DNA of 56,586 bases from Fibrobacterota bacterium (GCA_023412475.1 JAEYNR010000064.1:1-56586); one strand, 5' to 3'; counted from the stretch's first letter, positions 17,753 through 27,492 are shown. Notes: a model not told the origin generated them from the letters alone. Program-made: numbers and translations.

Positions 17753-19423
17753 TCATCTAAATACAACCAGCTTATCCTCTGACTTCTGATTCATATAACA
17801 CAACCGTATCCATTCCGGACTCACAGCAGTACTGACAATCCTTACCTCATCAATACTTCCTTTGAAATAGCAATATCCCAGAGCAAGAGGAATCTCGACT
17901 TCCTCTGCAAATCTGCCAATATTGAGATCATTTGAACTTTTTCTTTCAGCACTCTCATTAACCCACCTGTCGATTGTGCTGTCAATCATTACACCATTAC
18001 AATAGAGATATTGCCTGGTTCCCTTCCTGATTCCAACCAGATGCACCCACTGTTTTTCTGTTGCAGGTGTGTTTGTAACCTCCCAGGCTTTCTCTTCATC
18101 ATTAAACTCTACGAATTCCCATAATGGTGAGGTATTAATGATGTCTACCGAAAAACTGGATGAACGGAGATAATACTGTTCATATCCCTTTGAAACTATA
18201 CAACGTGATTTAATCTCTAAAGTGTCCAGTGAAACCCAGGCGCTTACTGAATAATTTCCGTTATCAGGAAAATCGATTTTACTCTCCGCAGTATTATTCA
18301 TGGTAATAAAGTCGGATATCCCATTGAAGGTTCGGCAATTGCCAATTGCACCCTTACCTGTTGATGGCCGGGCAGTATCTGGCGACGATCCATCATAGCC
18401 ATTAAATGTTGCATCGCGGATAAGATCATCCTGTTCATCACCCAGATGCCAAACGCCCTGAAAACCCGAAGCCGTATCGAAAACCAGTTTACTATTTGAA
18501 TAATCCGCAGCCTTCGGATTACCCCAGTACATAAGTATCGATTGAGTACTGTCATTTCCGTAAATCGTATCTGTTTTTACCCAGATAGCAGCATACCGGG
18601 CAGCGCCATCCCATTTCTCGATTTCATGAGGTAAAGGCGTTCCATTACTTGAAGTAAAACGGATATCTTCACCATTTTCTGCTGCTTGTGAAAAATCAAA
18701 GTTGTTTTCTGAAAGCCGGATAAGTACCGCAAAATTATACACATCAGAATTGACATCCGCCCCGGACTCAGTTGTATTTAAGTAGATACTGCGTTTATTA
18801 TTCCAGGAGATATTGGTAATGATAGTTGTATCCGATGATTTAACCAGCACATCCTGTTTTGTTATGACTACACTATCTCTGCCTGTAACATACCGTATTT
18901 CCGGTATTTTTCCTGCGGGTACCGAGTCTAAAAGGATCTCACCTTCATTTCCGCCAATTGCTATGGCAATGTCGGTACCAGGAATAGTAACATAGCCTTC
19001 AGCAGTCTCAATTCCCGGGATGAGTTTTACCGATCCTGGTTTGCAAAGCGAATCGGATTGTACGAAGGTGGTATCACCGGTTACTTTTACATTGAAAAGC
19101 AGCATGCGGGTCCTGTTTTCTAGCTGTACAGCCTGGATATTATATAAGCCTGGCTGAACATTATTAAACGTATATTGACCGGATGCATCACTGGTATCTA
19201 TCAGGGAATCTGCGACATCGCCCATTAAAGCCGGATTATAATTTTCTGGAATCAGTTTAACTTGTGTAAATGGAGCCGGAACATTGCCCGGGAATACAAC
19301 TTGTCCCACTACTTCCACCTCTGAGCCCCCGCCTCCCTGGCTGTTGATAGATACCTGTTTAGAACAGAAAACCATAAGCGCCATAAGGGTAAGAAAAACA
19401 ATACAAGGAGGAGAATTTTTCAT
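17753..19423 (-). CDS. Lipoprotein with DUF2341 and LamG-type domains
   Basis: The 556-residue product has a lipoprotein signal peptide ending VFC (Cys20) and a Gly/Ser linker. Residues about 36-130 are a carboxypeptidase-regulatory-like sandwich (VVGQVVFPG, DASGQYTFNNVQPGLYNI). Residues about 210-305 are a DUF2341 domain (FAVLIRLSENNFDF, DIRFTSSNGTPLPHEIEKWD, ILMYWGNP). Residues about 320-545 are a concanavalin/LamG fold (GVWHLGD, YSVSAWVSL, GSIDEVRI), which usually binds glycans. The start codon overlaps the TGA of the upstream regulator gene by four bases (ATGA), and GGAG precedes the ATG, so the two are translationally coupled. A surface glycan-sensing or binding role is inferred. Confidence 0.8.
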   Translation of the reverse strand: MKNSPPCIVFLTLMALMVFCSKQVSINSQGGGGSEVEVVGQVVFPGNVPAPFTQVKLIPENYNPALMGDVADSLIDTSDASGQYTFNNVQPGLYNIQAVQLENRTRMLLFNVKVTGDTTFVQSDSLCKPGSVKLIPGIETAEGYVTIPGTDIAIAIGGNEGEILLDSVPAGKIPEIRYVTGRDSVVITKQDVLVKSSDTTIITNISWNNKRSIYLNTTESGADVNSDVYNFAVLIRLSENNFDFSQAAENGEDIRFTSSNGTPLPHEIEKWDGAARYAAIWVKTDTIYGNDSTQSILMYWGNPKAADYSNSKLVFDTASGFQGVWHLGDEQDDLIRDATFNGYDGSSPDTARPSTGKGAIGNCRTFNGISDFITMNNTAESKIDFPDNGNYSVSAWVSLDTLEIKSRCIVSKGYEQYYLRSSSFSVDIINTSPLWEFVEFNDEEKAWEVTNTPATEKQWVHLVGIRKGTRQYLYCNGVMIDSTIDRWVNESAERKSSNDLNIGRFAEEVEIPLALGYCYFKGSIDEVRIVSTAVSPEWIRLCYMNQKSEDKLVVFR

Positions 19424-20250
19424 AATTCATCTCCGTTGTAACTCAAAGTCATGGGAAAAAGTTGAACATTGAGCTGATAAACTCTGTCAGGATCATCAGA
19501 ATTTTTGGCAAGCTCCATAATTTTGCGTCTTGCTCTTCTTATCTCCTCCTGGATATCCTCAAAATCTTTCTTTGAAACAGAGAAGGTAACTGAGGAATAG
19601 TTGCAGTCCTTTGCTCCATTGTTAATCGCTTTAGCAGCAAGCATCAGATTATTAATAATAAAATTATTAAGAGTCAGTGATTTTATGTCGTTACCGGTAC
19701 TAAGAAGTGCATTTGTTCTTTTATAATAACCATCCTGATCTTTTTCTACCAGGTTTAGTTCAACAAGAAGTCCAATGGCACTGGCGACCTGCTTTTCGCT
19801 AACAGGAGGACTGATACATTTGCCAAGCTGAGCGAAATTTTTATCGTTTAATGGAAAAAATGCCAGTGCTTCCCTGACCGCCGTATAGTACCACTTATCG
19901 TAGAACATATAATGATTGGCATCCAGAACACGCACTGAAGCCTCCTTAAAGGTCATTAGTTCTTCGAAATAACGTTTTTTCTCTTCATGGCTTTTCGCCT
20001 GGCAGAAAAGGACCATGGACTGAAAATAATCCCGCTCTTTTTTATTGAGTTTGAGAGCCTGGGACAGTGCGATTGCCGAATTCAGTGTGAAATTCCGCTC
20101 TCCTTTAAGCATTTTAGCGAAATTACCCGCATTAATACCCCCCTGCGAGGTAAGATAGCGATAGGAAAACTTTGAATTTTCCTTCTTTTTATCCTCATAA
20201 TAATCGGTCAGATATTTACGAAAATCGGTATAATTGAAGATATTAAGCAT
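19420..20250 (-). CDS. TIGR02147-family protein (Fibrobacter-type putative regulator)
   Basis: From ATG 20250 the product is 276 residues and starts LNIFNYTDFRKYL, followed by DYYEDKK, FSYRYLTSQGGI and NAGNFAKMLKGERN. These are the hallmarks of the TIGR02147 family, described from large paralogous sets in Fibrobacter. The N-terminal part looks like an HTH of the lambda-repressor type (SQGGINAGNFAKMLKGERNF) and the middle like a winged-helix (VSEKQVASAIGLLVELNLVEKD). An AGAGGTGG site 4-6 bases before this ATG supports it; the frame extends further upstream to 20373, but that extension reads as a hydrophobic non-family stretch. It overlaps the downstream lipoprotein gene by ATGA, so regulator and lipoprotein are made together. 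DNA binding is inferred, not shown. Confidence 0.85.
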   Translation of the reverse strand: MLNIFNYTDFRKYLTDYYEDKKKENSKFSYRYLTSQGGINAGNFAKMLKGERNFTLNSAIALSQALKLNKKERDYFQSMVLFCQAKSHEEKKRYFEELMTFKEASVRVLDANHYMFYDKWYYTAVREALAFFPLNDKNFAQLGKCISPPVSEKQVASAIGLLVELNLVEKDQDGYYKRTNALLSTGNDIKSLTLNNFIINNLMLAAKAINNGAKDCNYSSVTFSVSKKDFEDIQEEIRRARRKIMELAKNSDDPDRVYQLNVQLFPMTLSYNGDEL

Positions 20251-20602
20251 ATCCACCTCTGAATAACTGATTAATGCCAATATAATCAGAAAAAAAGATA
20301 TTGCTGCGAAAAAATTCAGTGAATTGTATTCAATTGAAAACACAACGAAAACAAATAATCGCTCTAACAACATGATAAATAACCAATTAATTTAATTATT
20401 ACTTCTGGTGATGAAATGAAAATGATAAATAAATGAAAACATTTTTTCCCCCGGTTTCAGAAGGAAATACTGGTTGAAGCATAACATAAAAACTTAAAAG
20501 GTGTATACCAGCAATATTCAGATACTACTTATTGCGTGAAAATAAATGAAAATTATCTATTTTGAAGCAGTGCTACCAATTCTGCAACAAGGAAATACCA
20601 TT

Positions 20603-22246
20603 ATGAATAAAACTCTGGCAATCCTGTTTTATCTTTCGATTTTTATCGTTTCAACCAAATTACATTCAAATATTAAACTTCCAAGTACTTTTTCAAATTC
20701 GATGGTGCTTCAGCAAAAAGCTCAGGTACGCATTTGGGGTAGCTCTGCAAAAAATGAAACTGTTACAATTGAATTCAACGGGCAATCAAGAAGCACAATC
20801 GCACAAAACGAGTCGTGGACTATAACGCTGGATCCGATGGATGCAGGTGGACCATACACTATGACCATAAAGGGCCAGAACTCCATTACTCTTTCTGATA
20901 TATATATAGGAGAGGTGTGGCACTGCGCCGGACAATCCAATATGGATACCAGAGTCAGCTATTATCCTCATTATAAAACAATTATGAACAGTACTTCCCT
21001 TCCAATGCTCAGATTTCTCACTATTCGACAGCCTGGTGGAGTGATTAATAATGTATGGGAGACCTGCACAACACCCGAAAAGATCGGTAAATTATCAGCA
21101 TTAGGATTCTTTTTTGGCAAAGAAGTACTGCAAGCCCTGGAAAACAAAATTGCTGTGGGACTAATTGTAACCGCTGTAGGTGGAACTACAATAGCAAGTT
21201 GGCTAGACCCGCAAACCGTTGAAGATGATCCTCAAATTAAGACAACCGATGCAAATGCTGCAAGTATGTATAATACCTGGGTAAAACCAGTTGAGGGTTA
21301 TGTGTTCAGAGGCACTCTTTGGATGCATGGGGAACAGGACAGAAGCAATGGGCTGTATCAATATTATCATCAGAGATTAAATCAGTTGATTAGCGGATGG
21401 AGAAAAATATGGAATATCGGAGATTTTCCATTTTTTATCGTTCAACTGGCTAATTATGGCTCAGCTCAGACCAATCCCAATGAATCTGCAAGTTCTGCTG
21501 TAATAAGAGAAGCACAGCGACTTGGTCTCGCAATCAAAAATACCGCTTTGACCGTAGTAATCGATATCGGAGACAGCCTTCACTTCGGCAATAAGCAGGA
21601 AGCTGGTCGAAGGCTTGCACTACCTGCCAGAGCTTTAGTATATGGTGAAGAACAACTGGTTTATTCCGGGCCTTTATTTATTAGAAAAGTTACTGAAGGA
21701 TCAAAAATCCACTGTTTGTTTACTCACTGTGGAAGCGGAATGAAACCTGCATCTGGCACTAAGTTAAACGGTTTTGCAATCGCAGGATCTAACAATCAAT
21801 ATATCTGGGCTGATGCGGTAATTCATGGAGACACAGTAACTGTATCAAGCAATTCTGTTAGTGAACCGGTAAATGTCAGGTACTCTTATGGCGGTAATCC
21901 AACCGGAAACCTTATTAATTCCGAAGGTCTTCCTGCATCTCCTTTTACCACAGAAGGGCCCCAATTGCCATATGATACCTCAAAAACCTCAATAATTAAT
22001 CTGCCTGGATCTTCAGGAAAAACAATCCATAATTTGAATAATAAGCAAACCACTAACAGGCTTACCATCTTTTTATTGAATGGGAAGAAGATTTTTGACA
22101 AGAGTTATGATTCCAGAATTGATAAATTAGAGATTAATTCCGTTCTGAGAAGATTCAAATCCGGATGCTACATCATAAAGGGTTTAACCGATGAGTGTGA
22201 GCAAGGCAGAAAAAACAACTCTGCTATTATTTATAATTTTCGATAA
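20603..22246 (+). CDS. Secreted sialate O-acetylesterase-like SGNH esterase
   Basis: From ATG 20603 (AAGGA nine bases upstream) the product is 547 residues; an earlier in-frame ATG at 20546 gives a poor signal sequence. A signal peptide (1-23) precedes LPSTFSNSMVLQQKAQVRIWG, the usual N-terminal beta-sandwich of sialate O-acetylesterases. The catalytic SGNH domain follows with GEVWHCAGQSNMD (nucleophile Ser in GQSNM) and TLWMHGEQDR. The His block is near DSLHFGNKQEAG. A Por-like tail (LTIFLLNGKKIF, FKSGCYIIKG) occupies the last 50 residues. Such enzymes remove acetyl groups from sialic acids but also from hemicellulose and pectin; given the neighbours, plant polysaccharide is more likely. The next gene follows after 38 bases and may be co-transcribed. 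Confidence 0.85.
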   Translation: MNKTLAILFYLSIFIVSTKLHSNIKLPSTFSNSMVLQQKAQVRIWGSSAKNETVTIEFNGQSRSTIAQNESWTITLDPMDAGGPYTMTIKGQNSITLSDIYIGEVWHCAGQSNMDTRVSYYPHYKTIMNSTSLPMLRFLTIRQPGGVINNVWETCTTPEKIGKLSALGFFFGKEVLQALENKIAVGLIVTAVGGTTIASWLDPQTVEDDPQIKTTDANAASMYNTWVKPVEGYVFRGTLWMHGEQDRSNGLYQYYHQRLNQLISGWRKIWNIGDFPFFIVQLANYGSAQTNPNESASSAVIREAQRLGLAIKNTALTVVIDIGDSLHFGNKQEAGRRLALPARALVYGEEQLVYSGPLFIRKVTEGSKIHCLFTHCGSGMKPASGTKLNGFAIAGSNNQYIWADAVIHGDTVTVSSNSVSEPVNVRYSYGGNPTGNLINSEGLPASPFTTEGPQLPYDTSKTSIINLPGSSGKTIHNLNNKQTTNRLTIFLLNGKKIFDKSYDSRIDKLEINSVLRRFKSGCYIIKGLTDECEQGRKNNSAIIYNFR

Positions 22247-22284
22247 AATCAACTTATAGCAGCAATGATTAAGAGGTTTAAAAA

Positions 22285-23565
22285 ATGAAATCTTTACAAA
22301 AAGTGTTATTAATTCTCTTCCTGACCACTGTTACAGCTCTGGTGTTTGCACAATCCAAACTCAAAATTACCATTATCGGTGATTCTACCGTCTGCAATTA
22401 TGCTTTGTCTAAGTATCCCCAGACTGGCTGGGGACAGGTTTTACATCAATTTTTTAATGCAGGTTCAATAACCGTTAATAACAGGGCGATTGGCGGCCGT
22501 AGCTCAAGAAGTTTTTACCAGGAAGGGAGATGGGCAGATGTACTGTCAAAACTAGAAAGTGGCGAATACGTGTTTATTCAGTTCGGGCATAACGATCGCG
22601 ACTTCAGTAAAGAGGAACGGTACACTGATTCAACTCAATACAAAGAATACCTGCGAAAATATATCAATGAATCCCGGGAAAAAGGTGCTATCCCTGTATT
22701 TGTCAGTCCCATGAACATGAACGCATGGAACGGTGCAAATGTAAGGGAAGTCTTTTGTGAAGGAGCCAACAACTATCGGGGAGCAATGTTGAATGTTTCG
22801 AAGGAGCTTGGGGTTCCGTTTATCGATCTGGAGAAAAAATCCGTTGCACTGCAGAAAAGGATGGGAGCGAACTACTGTGCAAAGTTTATCTATCTGGGTT
22901 TAGATGCAAATGAATACCCCAATTTTCCAAATGGCTCTAATGACGGAACACATTTCCAGGAGATGGGAGCCAATTTTATGGCAAAGTTTGTCTGTGAAGG
23001 AATTGCGGAGCTCAAATCCGATCCAGATATGGCAAAACTGGCTGCCCTGCTCAAACCCCTTCATAAGCTGGAAGTCCTGTCAAACAAACCAAATACAGGA
23101 ATGATTACCGAAGATGGAAACACATTTCCTGAGGGTGTTTCAATCACATTAAAAGTAAAACCCAATGCAGGTGAAAATTTTACGGGCTGGTATGATTATA
23201 TGCTAAAATCCGAATCTGCATCGCAAAAATATACCTTTACCATGCCAGCCGGCGACGTCTCCTTTCTGGCCCGTTTTCAGGGAGGCCAGGATCCGGTTCA
23301 TATCAAAAACAGTAAAGTAATCAATAATAAGAACTTTTCCTTTGATCCAACAGAATGCTCTATCAGATTTAATCACCCCTTCGGCAAAGCAAAAATCGAG
23401 GTATTCTCCACTGACGGTAGAAAGATTCTGACAAAGCAGATACAGCAGGAATCAGCTACAGGTATCGTAAAGATTCCACTCAACAGGCTTAATGCAGGCA
23501 GCTATATCCTGAAGACTACAGTAGATGGAAATGAAAGGATCAATAGCTTCAGATATCTTCATTAA
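22285..23565 (+). CDS. Secreted rhamnogalacturonan acetylesterase
   Basis: The 426-residue product has a signal peptide (1-22, ending VFAQ) and a GAGG site upstream. Residues about 25-250 are an SGNH esterase of the RhgT/CE12 type: IIGDSTVCNY (nucleophile Ser), AIGGRSSRSF, IQFGHNDRD and the DGTHFQEMGA block with the Asp-x-x-His pair. Such enzymes remove acetyl groups from the rhamnogalacturonan backbone of pectin. Residues about 265-330 look like a beta-repeat domain (GWYDYML, MPAGDVSFLARF) of the Listeria-Bacteroides type. The last 70 residues (IEVFSTDGRKILTK, LNAGSYILKT) are a Por-like secretion tail. The gene is 38 bases after the sialate-esterase-like gene, giving a two-gene deacetylation unit. 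Confidence 0.88.
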   Translation: MKSLQKVLLILFLTTVTALVFAQSKLKITIIGDSTVCNYALSKYPQTGWGQVLHQFFNAGSITVNNRAIGGRSSRSFYQEGRWADVLSKLESGEYVFIQFGHNDRDFSKEERYTDSTQYKEYLRKYINESREKGAIPVFVSPMNMNAWNGANVREVFCEGANNYRGAMLNVSKELGVPFIDLEKKSVALQKRMGANYCAKFIYLGLDANEYPNFPNGSNDGTHFQEMGANFMAKFVCEGIAELKSDPDMAKLAALLKPLHKLEVLSNKPNTGMITEDGNTFPEGVSITLKVKPNAGENFTGWYDYMLKSESASQKYTFTMPAGDVSFLARFQGGQDPVHIKNSKVINNKNFSFDPTECSIRFNHPFGKAKIEVFSTDGRKILTKQIQQESATGIVKIPLNRLNAGSYILKTTVDGNERINSFRYLH

Positions 23566-24170
23566 TTTTAGACAAACATACCTTTCAATTATTGGGAGTA
23601 AGGACATCCGATACGGCCGTTGTCCCAATGCCTGAAGTTAAAAACGCTATTTGATCCTCATCCGGAATGGCTTTATAAAAACAACTACCACTTTAACGAG
23701 GTGCTTTTTTGCCTGCCATATAGTCAGTATGTGCCATGCCGAGGACATGTAAACATATAAAGTCTGGGAGACAACATGCGTTTTTTAATGGTCACCGATT
23801 TTCCCAATCACTGGGATAAAATAAAAGGAGACCTCAGCTCATTGCTCGTCAAATATAAACTGCCAATGTAATAATTGTAAACAATGCATAAATAAAGTCA
23901 GTTCTTTATTATCTATTGCTTTCTGTTTTGCCCGAATTTACTTTAATTGATACAAGTGACACCTTTTTTATTGGCTTTCCTTGTCAGTATATTTCACCTG
24001 TATGCTTTCTTATCCAAATTTATTGTTCCCAAATATAGGTGTTGGTCGTTTCTATTGACTGTGTAATTAATTTGAAAGGAAGAACTGCCTATAAGACCAT
24101 TGATTCCAATAATGAACCAGAAAAAAAGCAGAGTCATTTTCCATTTTATCAACTTATCAAGGAGAACTGA
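23566..24170. other. Intergenic region with decayed coding sequence
   Basis: About 600 bases without an intact gene. The first half contains a protein-like open frame interrupted by one stop (listed separately as 23602-23871). The second half is AT-rich and ends in AAGGAG before the next ATG. Confidence 0.5.
23602..23871 (+). pseudogene. Unidentified decayed gene fragment
   Basis: One frame without ATG at its start reads protein-like over 52 codons (including FDPHPEWLYKNNYHFNEV and LPYSQYVPCRGHV), stops at 23758, and continues in the same frame with MRFLMVTDFPNHWDKIKGDL to a stop at 23869. The amino-acid make-up resembles a folded domain rather than random translation, and the shared frame across one stop suggests a broken gene. 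I do not recognise the family. Confidence 0.35.
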
Positions 24171-26843
24171 ATGAATTTAGTGGAAAACGTAATCAAAAAA
24201 ACTTTTGTGTTTTGTTTTTTGGCAATACTTCTTTTCCAGTATGAAACCAAGGCTCAAATTGAGAATTATAGTAATGTAAGAGATGTTCTGAATTCAACTA
24301 CTGAACAAGTACTTGATTTGACAATTAGTCTCTATATTCCGTGGGCCGATATTACTGATGATATAAGAACAGAATATGAAACGGCAATCGAGTCTTATGC
24401 AGATGGTATTTACCAAATAACAAATGGCGGACACCGGTTAGGGAAAGTAAGAATTTTTTGCGATTCCAAATTCAATAATCTGACTGATATAATATGGATT
24501 GAAAACGGCAGAGCCAATGCTCATATCAATGGATTCAGAACAATCAATGGCAGAAGAATTCAAATGAGTGATAATTTCAGTTGGCGTGCCATGAGGGGAG
24601 GAAATGCTTCGATGCTGGAACGTGTCGGATATACTTTGGCTCATGAATCCGGGCATTACATCTATTCAGTGTACGATGAATATGTCCTTAATACTGGAGA
24701 TGTGGCGGTTATTCCTTCAATAATGAACAATCAATCAAATGCTATTAACGGAAATCATCAATGGCTTAATTTTTCGACATCTATCAATATTGGTGACCTA
24801 ACAAAAACCGAACAGGGAAGGCGGTATGAGACAGATGCATGGACAGTTATTACAAGATTGCCGTCTGATGATCCTTTCCAAATGAATCCGGTGCGAACTC
24901 AATATTCTGTTTTAAATGGACGTGCACCGACCGCTGCTGATCAATTTACCGATCCCAGTGGTACGGTATGGCCGTGGATAAGAAATGTTTCATTGGCTAC
25001 AGCGCGTGACAGCTTGCAGATAATTTGGATGAGCAATGCTATCGATATTGATTTGACTCTGGACGTTTCAGGGAGCATGGCTGGTCAACCTATTGAGGAT
25101 TTAAAAAATGCTTCAAAAGCTTTTGTCAGGGCAATCACCGATTTTTCAGACAATCTGGGGATCTCAACTTCTATTGGTATTACTTCATTTAGTAACACGC
25201 CATCAGATATATATCCTATTACAGCTATAACAGCCGGTAATGTTAATGATATTATTTCTGTAATTGATGGATTGAGTGATGGCGGTTTGACGGCTATGTA
25301 TGATGCGTGTTTGGTTACCAGAGACAAGCTTATTATGCATGAAACAGATGATCCGGTAAGAATTGGCATGCTTTTTACAGATGGAGCGGAAAATAATTCC
25401 ATTGAAAAAAATCCTGACAATGTAATAGCTGCTTTCAGGAACCACGACATACCTATTTTTTCATTTGGATATGGTAACGGAGATTACCATACAAATGCAC
25501 AACAACTTTCATCGGGAACTAATGGGCAGTTTTTTGCAAATCTTTCAGATGCAAGTGGAATTATAAATGAATGGATGAGAATTTTTGATAATGCCGCAGA
25601 TCTGCAATATTCTATGATTGGAGAGTTTTCAGAATCCTCCCATCTTGAATTCATTATTGATCCTACTGTAGAGGCCTCTGTCCTTCAAATAAGCTATCAG
25701 CTAACAGATCAGAATTCCTATTGCGATCCAGTTATAAGAGACAATAATGGAAATATAGTTCAGACTGGTATTACTAAAATTCCACTGACTAATAATTTCC
25801 CCAGAGAAGAGCTGGCTCTTGTAAGTATAAGCTCAAGTGTCATTGAAAATGCAGCAAAAGGTAACTGGACCTGCACTATAAATTCAAACGGATTGGTAAC
25901 ACCGGAAATTAGTGCTCGCGTAAAAATTAAAGGAAAGCCGCAAGGCACATACTCTCTTGTTCTGGATGATGCAAGCGGTGGATACCATAACGCTTCTCAG
26001 CCGCTGCTTCTGGTGTCTTCTGTGGGAAAATCCAGACTTATAACAGGAATAGAATATAACGCAACAATTACAAGTCCTTCAGGTACAATAACAACTGTTG
26101 ACTTAAATGATCTGGGTCAAAATGGTGATGCCATTGCACATGATGGCACCTACTCGGCTAATTATTCTAATTTTCCTGAAGATGGGCAGTATCTTTATAA
26201 TGTATATGCATCCAATTCACAAGGTAATGCATTTTATGCCATAGACGGTGTTGAATATGAAATACCGCCTCTCGATTTCACTTTTGACACTGTGTATATC
26301 AGCGAAAATTTTTCAAGAACAAACTACAAGGCCATACATGTGACAGATGCAGGTCAGATGCCGGATTCTACATCGCTTATGATGGATTTTGAAGATGCAT
26401 CCTTATGGTCGATGATTTGGACTTCAGGTGTTTTAAAGGATGAATTTTCGATTAGAAGCGCTGGAAATGCTTCTCTTCAAATTCAGGGAAATTACTACCA
26501 GCAGATCAAAAGTATAGATGTCAGTACTGCAAGTCTGCAGCCTGTAAGTAATAAAATAGCTCTGGATGTTTTTATTGGAGGTATTCAGAACAATCAATGG
26601 TGGATTGGGCAGGTTCAACTATTGGTGAATTGTCCATCTGCCGGAATATACAATCAATATATTGGTCATGCTGAACTTACCGGACAGCCTTTAGATCAAT
26701 TCAGTACATTTGAATTTAATATTCCACCAAACATTATGCAGGTATTAAATGACACTTATGAAGATTTTTCATTTTCAATCGCTCTTAATACCAACGCTGG
26801 TACGGGTTCATACTATCTTGATAAGCTCCGTTTTGAATATTAA
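24171..26843 (+). CDS. Secreted CLCA-like protein: zincin-type metalloprotease domain plus VWA domain
   Basis: The 890-residue product has a signal peptide (about 1-29, ending TKAQ) and an AAGGAG site. Residues about 30-250 contain HESGH (His158, Glu159, His162) followed at once by YIYSVYDEYV. In animal calcium-activated chloride-channel regulators (CLCA) an HExxH followed by a VFDEY segment marks the self-cleaving N-terminal metalloprotease, so a CLCA-type arrangement is likely. Residues about 290-480 are a von Willebrand A domain with an intact metal site: DVSGS (Asp298), Thr in GGLTAMYDA and LFTDGAEN. Beta-sandwich domains follow (about 510-720) and a carbohydrate-binding-like sandwich ends the protein (about 745-890). 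It is probably exported; the substrate is unknown. A terminator follows, so it may be its own transcript. Confidence 0.75.
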   Translation: MNLVENVIKKTFVFCFLAILLFQYETKAQIENYSNVRDVLNSTTEQVLDLTISLYIPWADITDDIRTEYETAIESYADGIYQITNGGHRLGKVRIFCDSKFNNLTDIIWIENGRANAHINGFRTINGRRIQMSDNFSWRAMRGGNASMLERVGYTLAHESGHYIYSVYDEYVLNTGDVAVIPSIMNNQSNAINGNHQWLNFSTSINIGDLTKTEQGRRYETDAWTVITRLPSDDPFQMNPVRTQYSVLNGRAPTAADQFTDPSGTVWPWIRNVSLATARDSLQIIWMSNAIDIDLTLDVSGSMAGQPIEDLKNASKAFVRAITDFSDNLGISTSIGITSFSNTPSDIYPITAITAGNVNDIISVIDGLSDGGLTAMYDACLVTRDKLIMHETDDPVRIGMLFTDGAENNSIEKNPDNVIAAFRNHDIPIFSFGYGNGDYHTNAQQLSSGTNGQFFANLSDASGIINEWMRIFDNAADLQYSMIGEFSESSHLEFIIDPTVEASVLQISYQLTDQNSYCDPVIRDNNGNIVQTGITKIPLTNNFPREELALVSISSSVIENAAKGNWTCTINSNGLVTPEISARVKIKGKPQGTYSLVLDDASGGYHNASQPLLLVSSVGKSRLITGIEYNATITSPSGTITTVDLNDLGQNGDAIAHDGTYSANYSNFPEDGQYLYNVYASNSQGNAFYAIDGVEYEIPPLDFTFDTVYISENFSRTNYKAIHVTDAGQMPDSTSLMMDFEDASLWSMIWTSGVLKDEFSIRSAGNASLQIQGNYYQQIKSIDVSTASLQPVSNKIALDVFIGGIQNNQWWIGQVQLLVNCPSAGIYNQYIGHAELTGQPLDQFSTFEFNIPPNIMQVLNDTYEDFSFSIALNTNAGTGSYYLDKLRFEY

Positions 26844-26855
26844 ATATTTTTTAAA

Positions 26856-26891
26856 AGACTACGGGTTATGCCCGTAGTCTTTAGGTCTTTA
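26856..26891 (+). terminator. Rho-independent terminator after the CLCA-like gene
   Basis: AGACTACGGG and CCCGTAGTCT form a perfect 10-bp stem around a 5-base loop, followed by TTTAGGTCTTT. It begins 13 bases after the stop codon of the CLCA-like gene. Confidence 0.85.
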
Positions 26892-26979
26892 AAAAAACAG
26901 GCAATCTTTACCCGGGACTGCGAGCTGTTATTTGAATCGAAGCTTTATAAAAATTTTCTGTTTTATAGGAATAAAGAAG

Positions 26980-27492
26980 ATGAACCGGAAATTATTATTC
27001 AGGAAGACTCTTTTTATTATGCTTTTAATAGCAACTTCAAATGTGAAACTTTTTGGGGGTGATCTCAAATTTACCCTGTATGGCGGTTTAGGTAACCTGG
27101 AACCATCTGAAAAAGTAAATCCGGTTGTTTTCAGAACTTACAAAGAGTGGGATAATTATATAGATCACCATTTTCTTGCAGATACAAGGTGTTTGTCCGG
27201 AATTCCCAAAATTACTTATAAATGGAAATCTGATTCGGCTAAATTTGACAGATCCGTTTCGGTTGCCTTTGAAGGAAACAGAATTACAAGGATTGTTGAT
27301 GTCTGTGATTCAGTTGGAAAAATTATTATCAAGTACAAACCCGATGATGAAGAATATTTCATAATCGACTATCAGTATGATCCGGCAGGTCTTAAAACAC
27401 CATCTACTGCCATTGTTTTCTATTTTATAAGTTGTGAAGAAAAAGACATTTCAGATAAAGAATTTATTTTCATGAAAGTTACTGACAATTAA
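26980..27492 (+). CDS. Secreted protein of an unrecognised family (YGGLGN family, copy A)
   Basis: From ATG 26980 (AGGA about ten bases upstream) the product is 170 residues; the frame extends further to a TTG at 26932. A signal peptide ends near NVKLFGG. The mature protein begins LKFTLYGGLGN and has VFRTYKEWDNYID, VAFEGNRITRIVDV, EEYFIIDYQYDP and TAIVFYFIS. All five blocks recur in the gene at 29588-30259, so the two are paralogues. I do not recognise this family. The alternating strands suggest a small beta-rich domain. Unlike its paralogue, it lacks a C-terminal Por-like tail, so the two may end up in different places. It lies between the CLCA-like gene and the propeller gene. Confidence 0.7.
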   Translation: MNRKLLFRKTLFIMLLIATSNVKLFGGDLKFTLYGGLGNLEPSEKVNPVVFRTYKEWDNYIDHHFLADTRCLSGIPKITYKWKSDSAKFDRSVSVAFEGNRITRIVDVCDSVGKIIIKYKPDDEEYFIIDYQYDPAGLKTPSTAIVFYFISCEEKDISDKEFIFMKVTDN

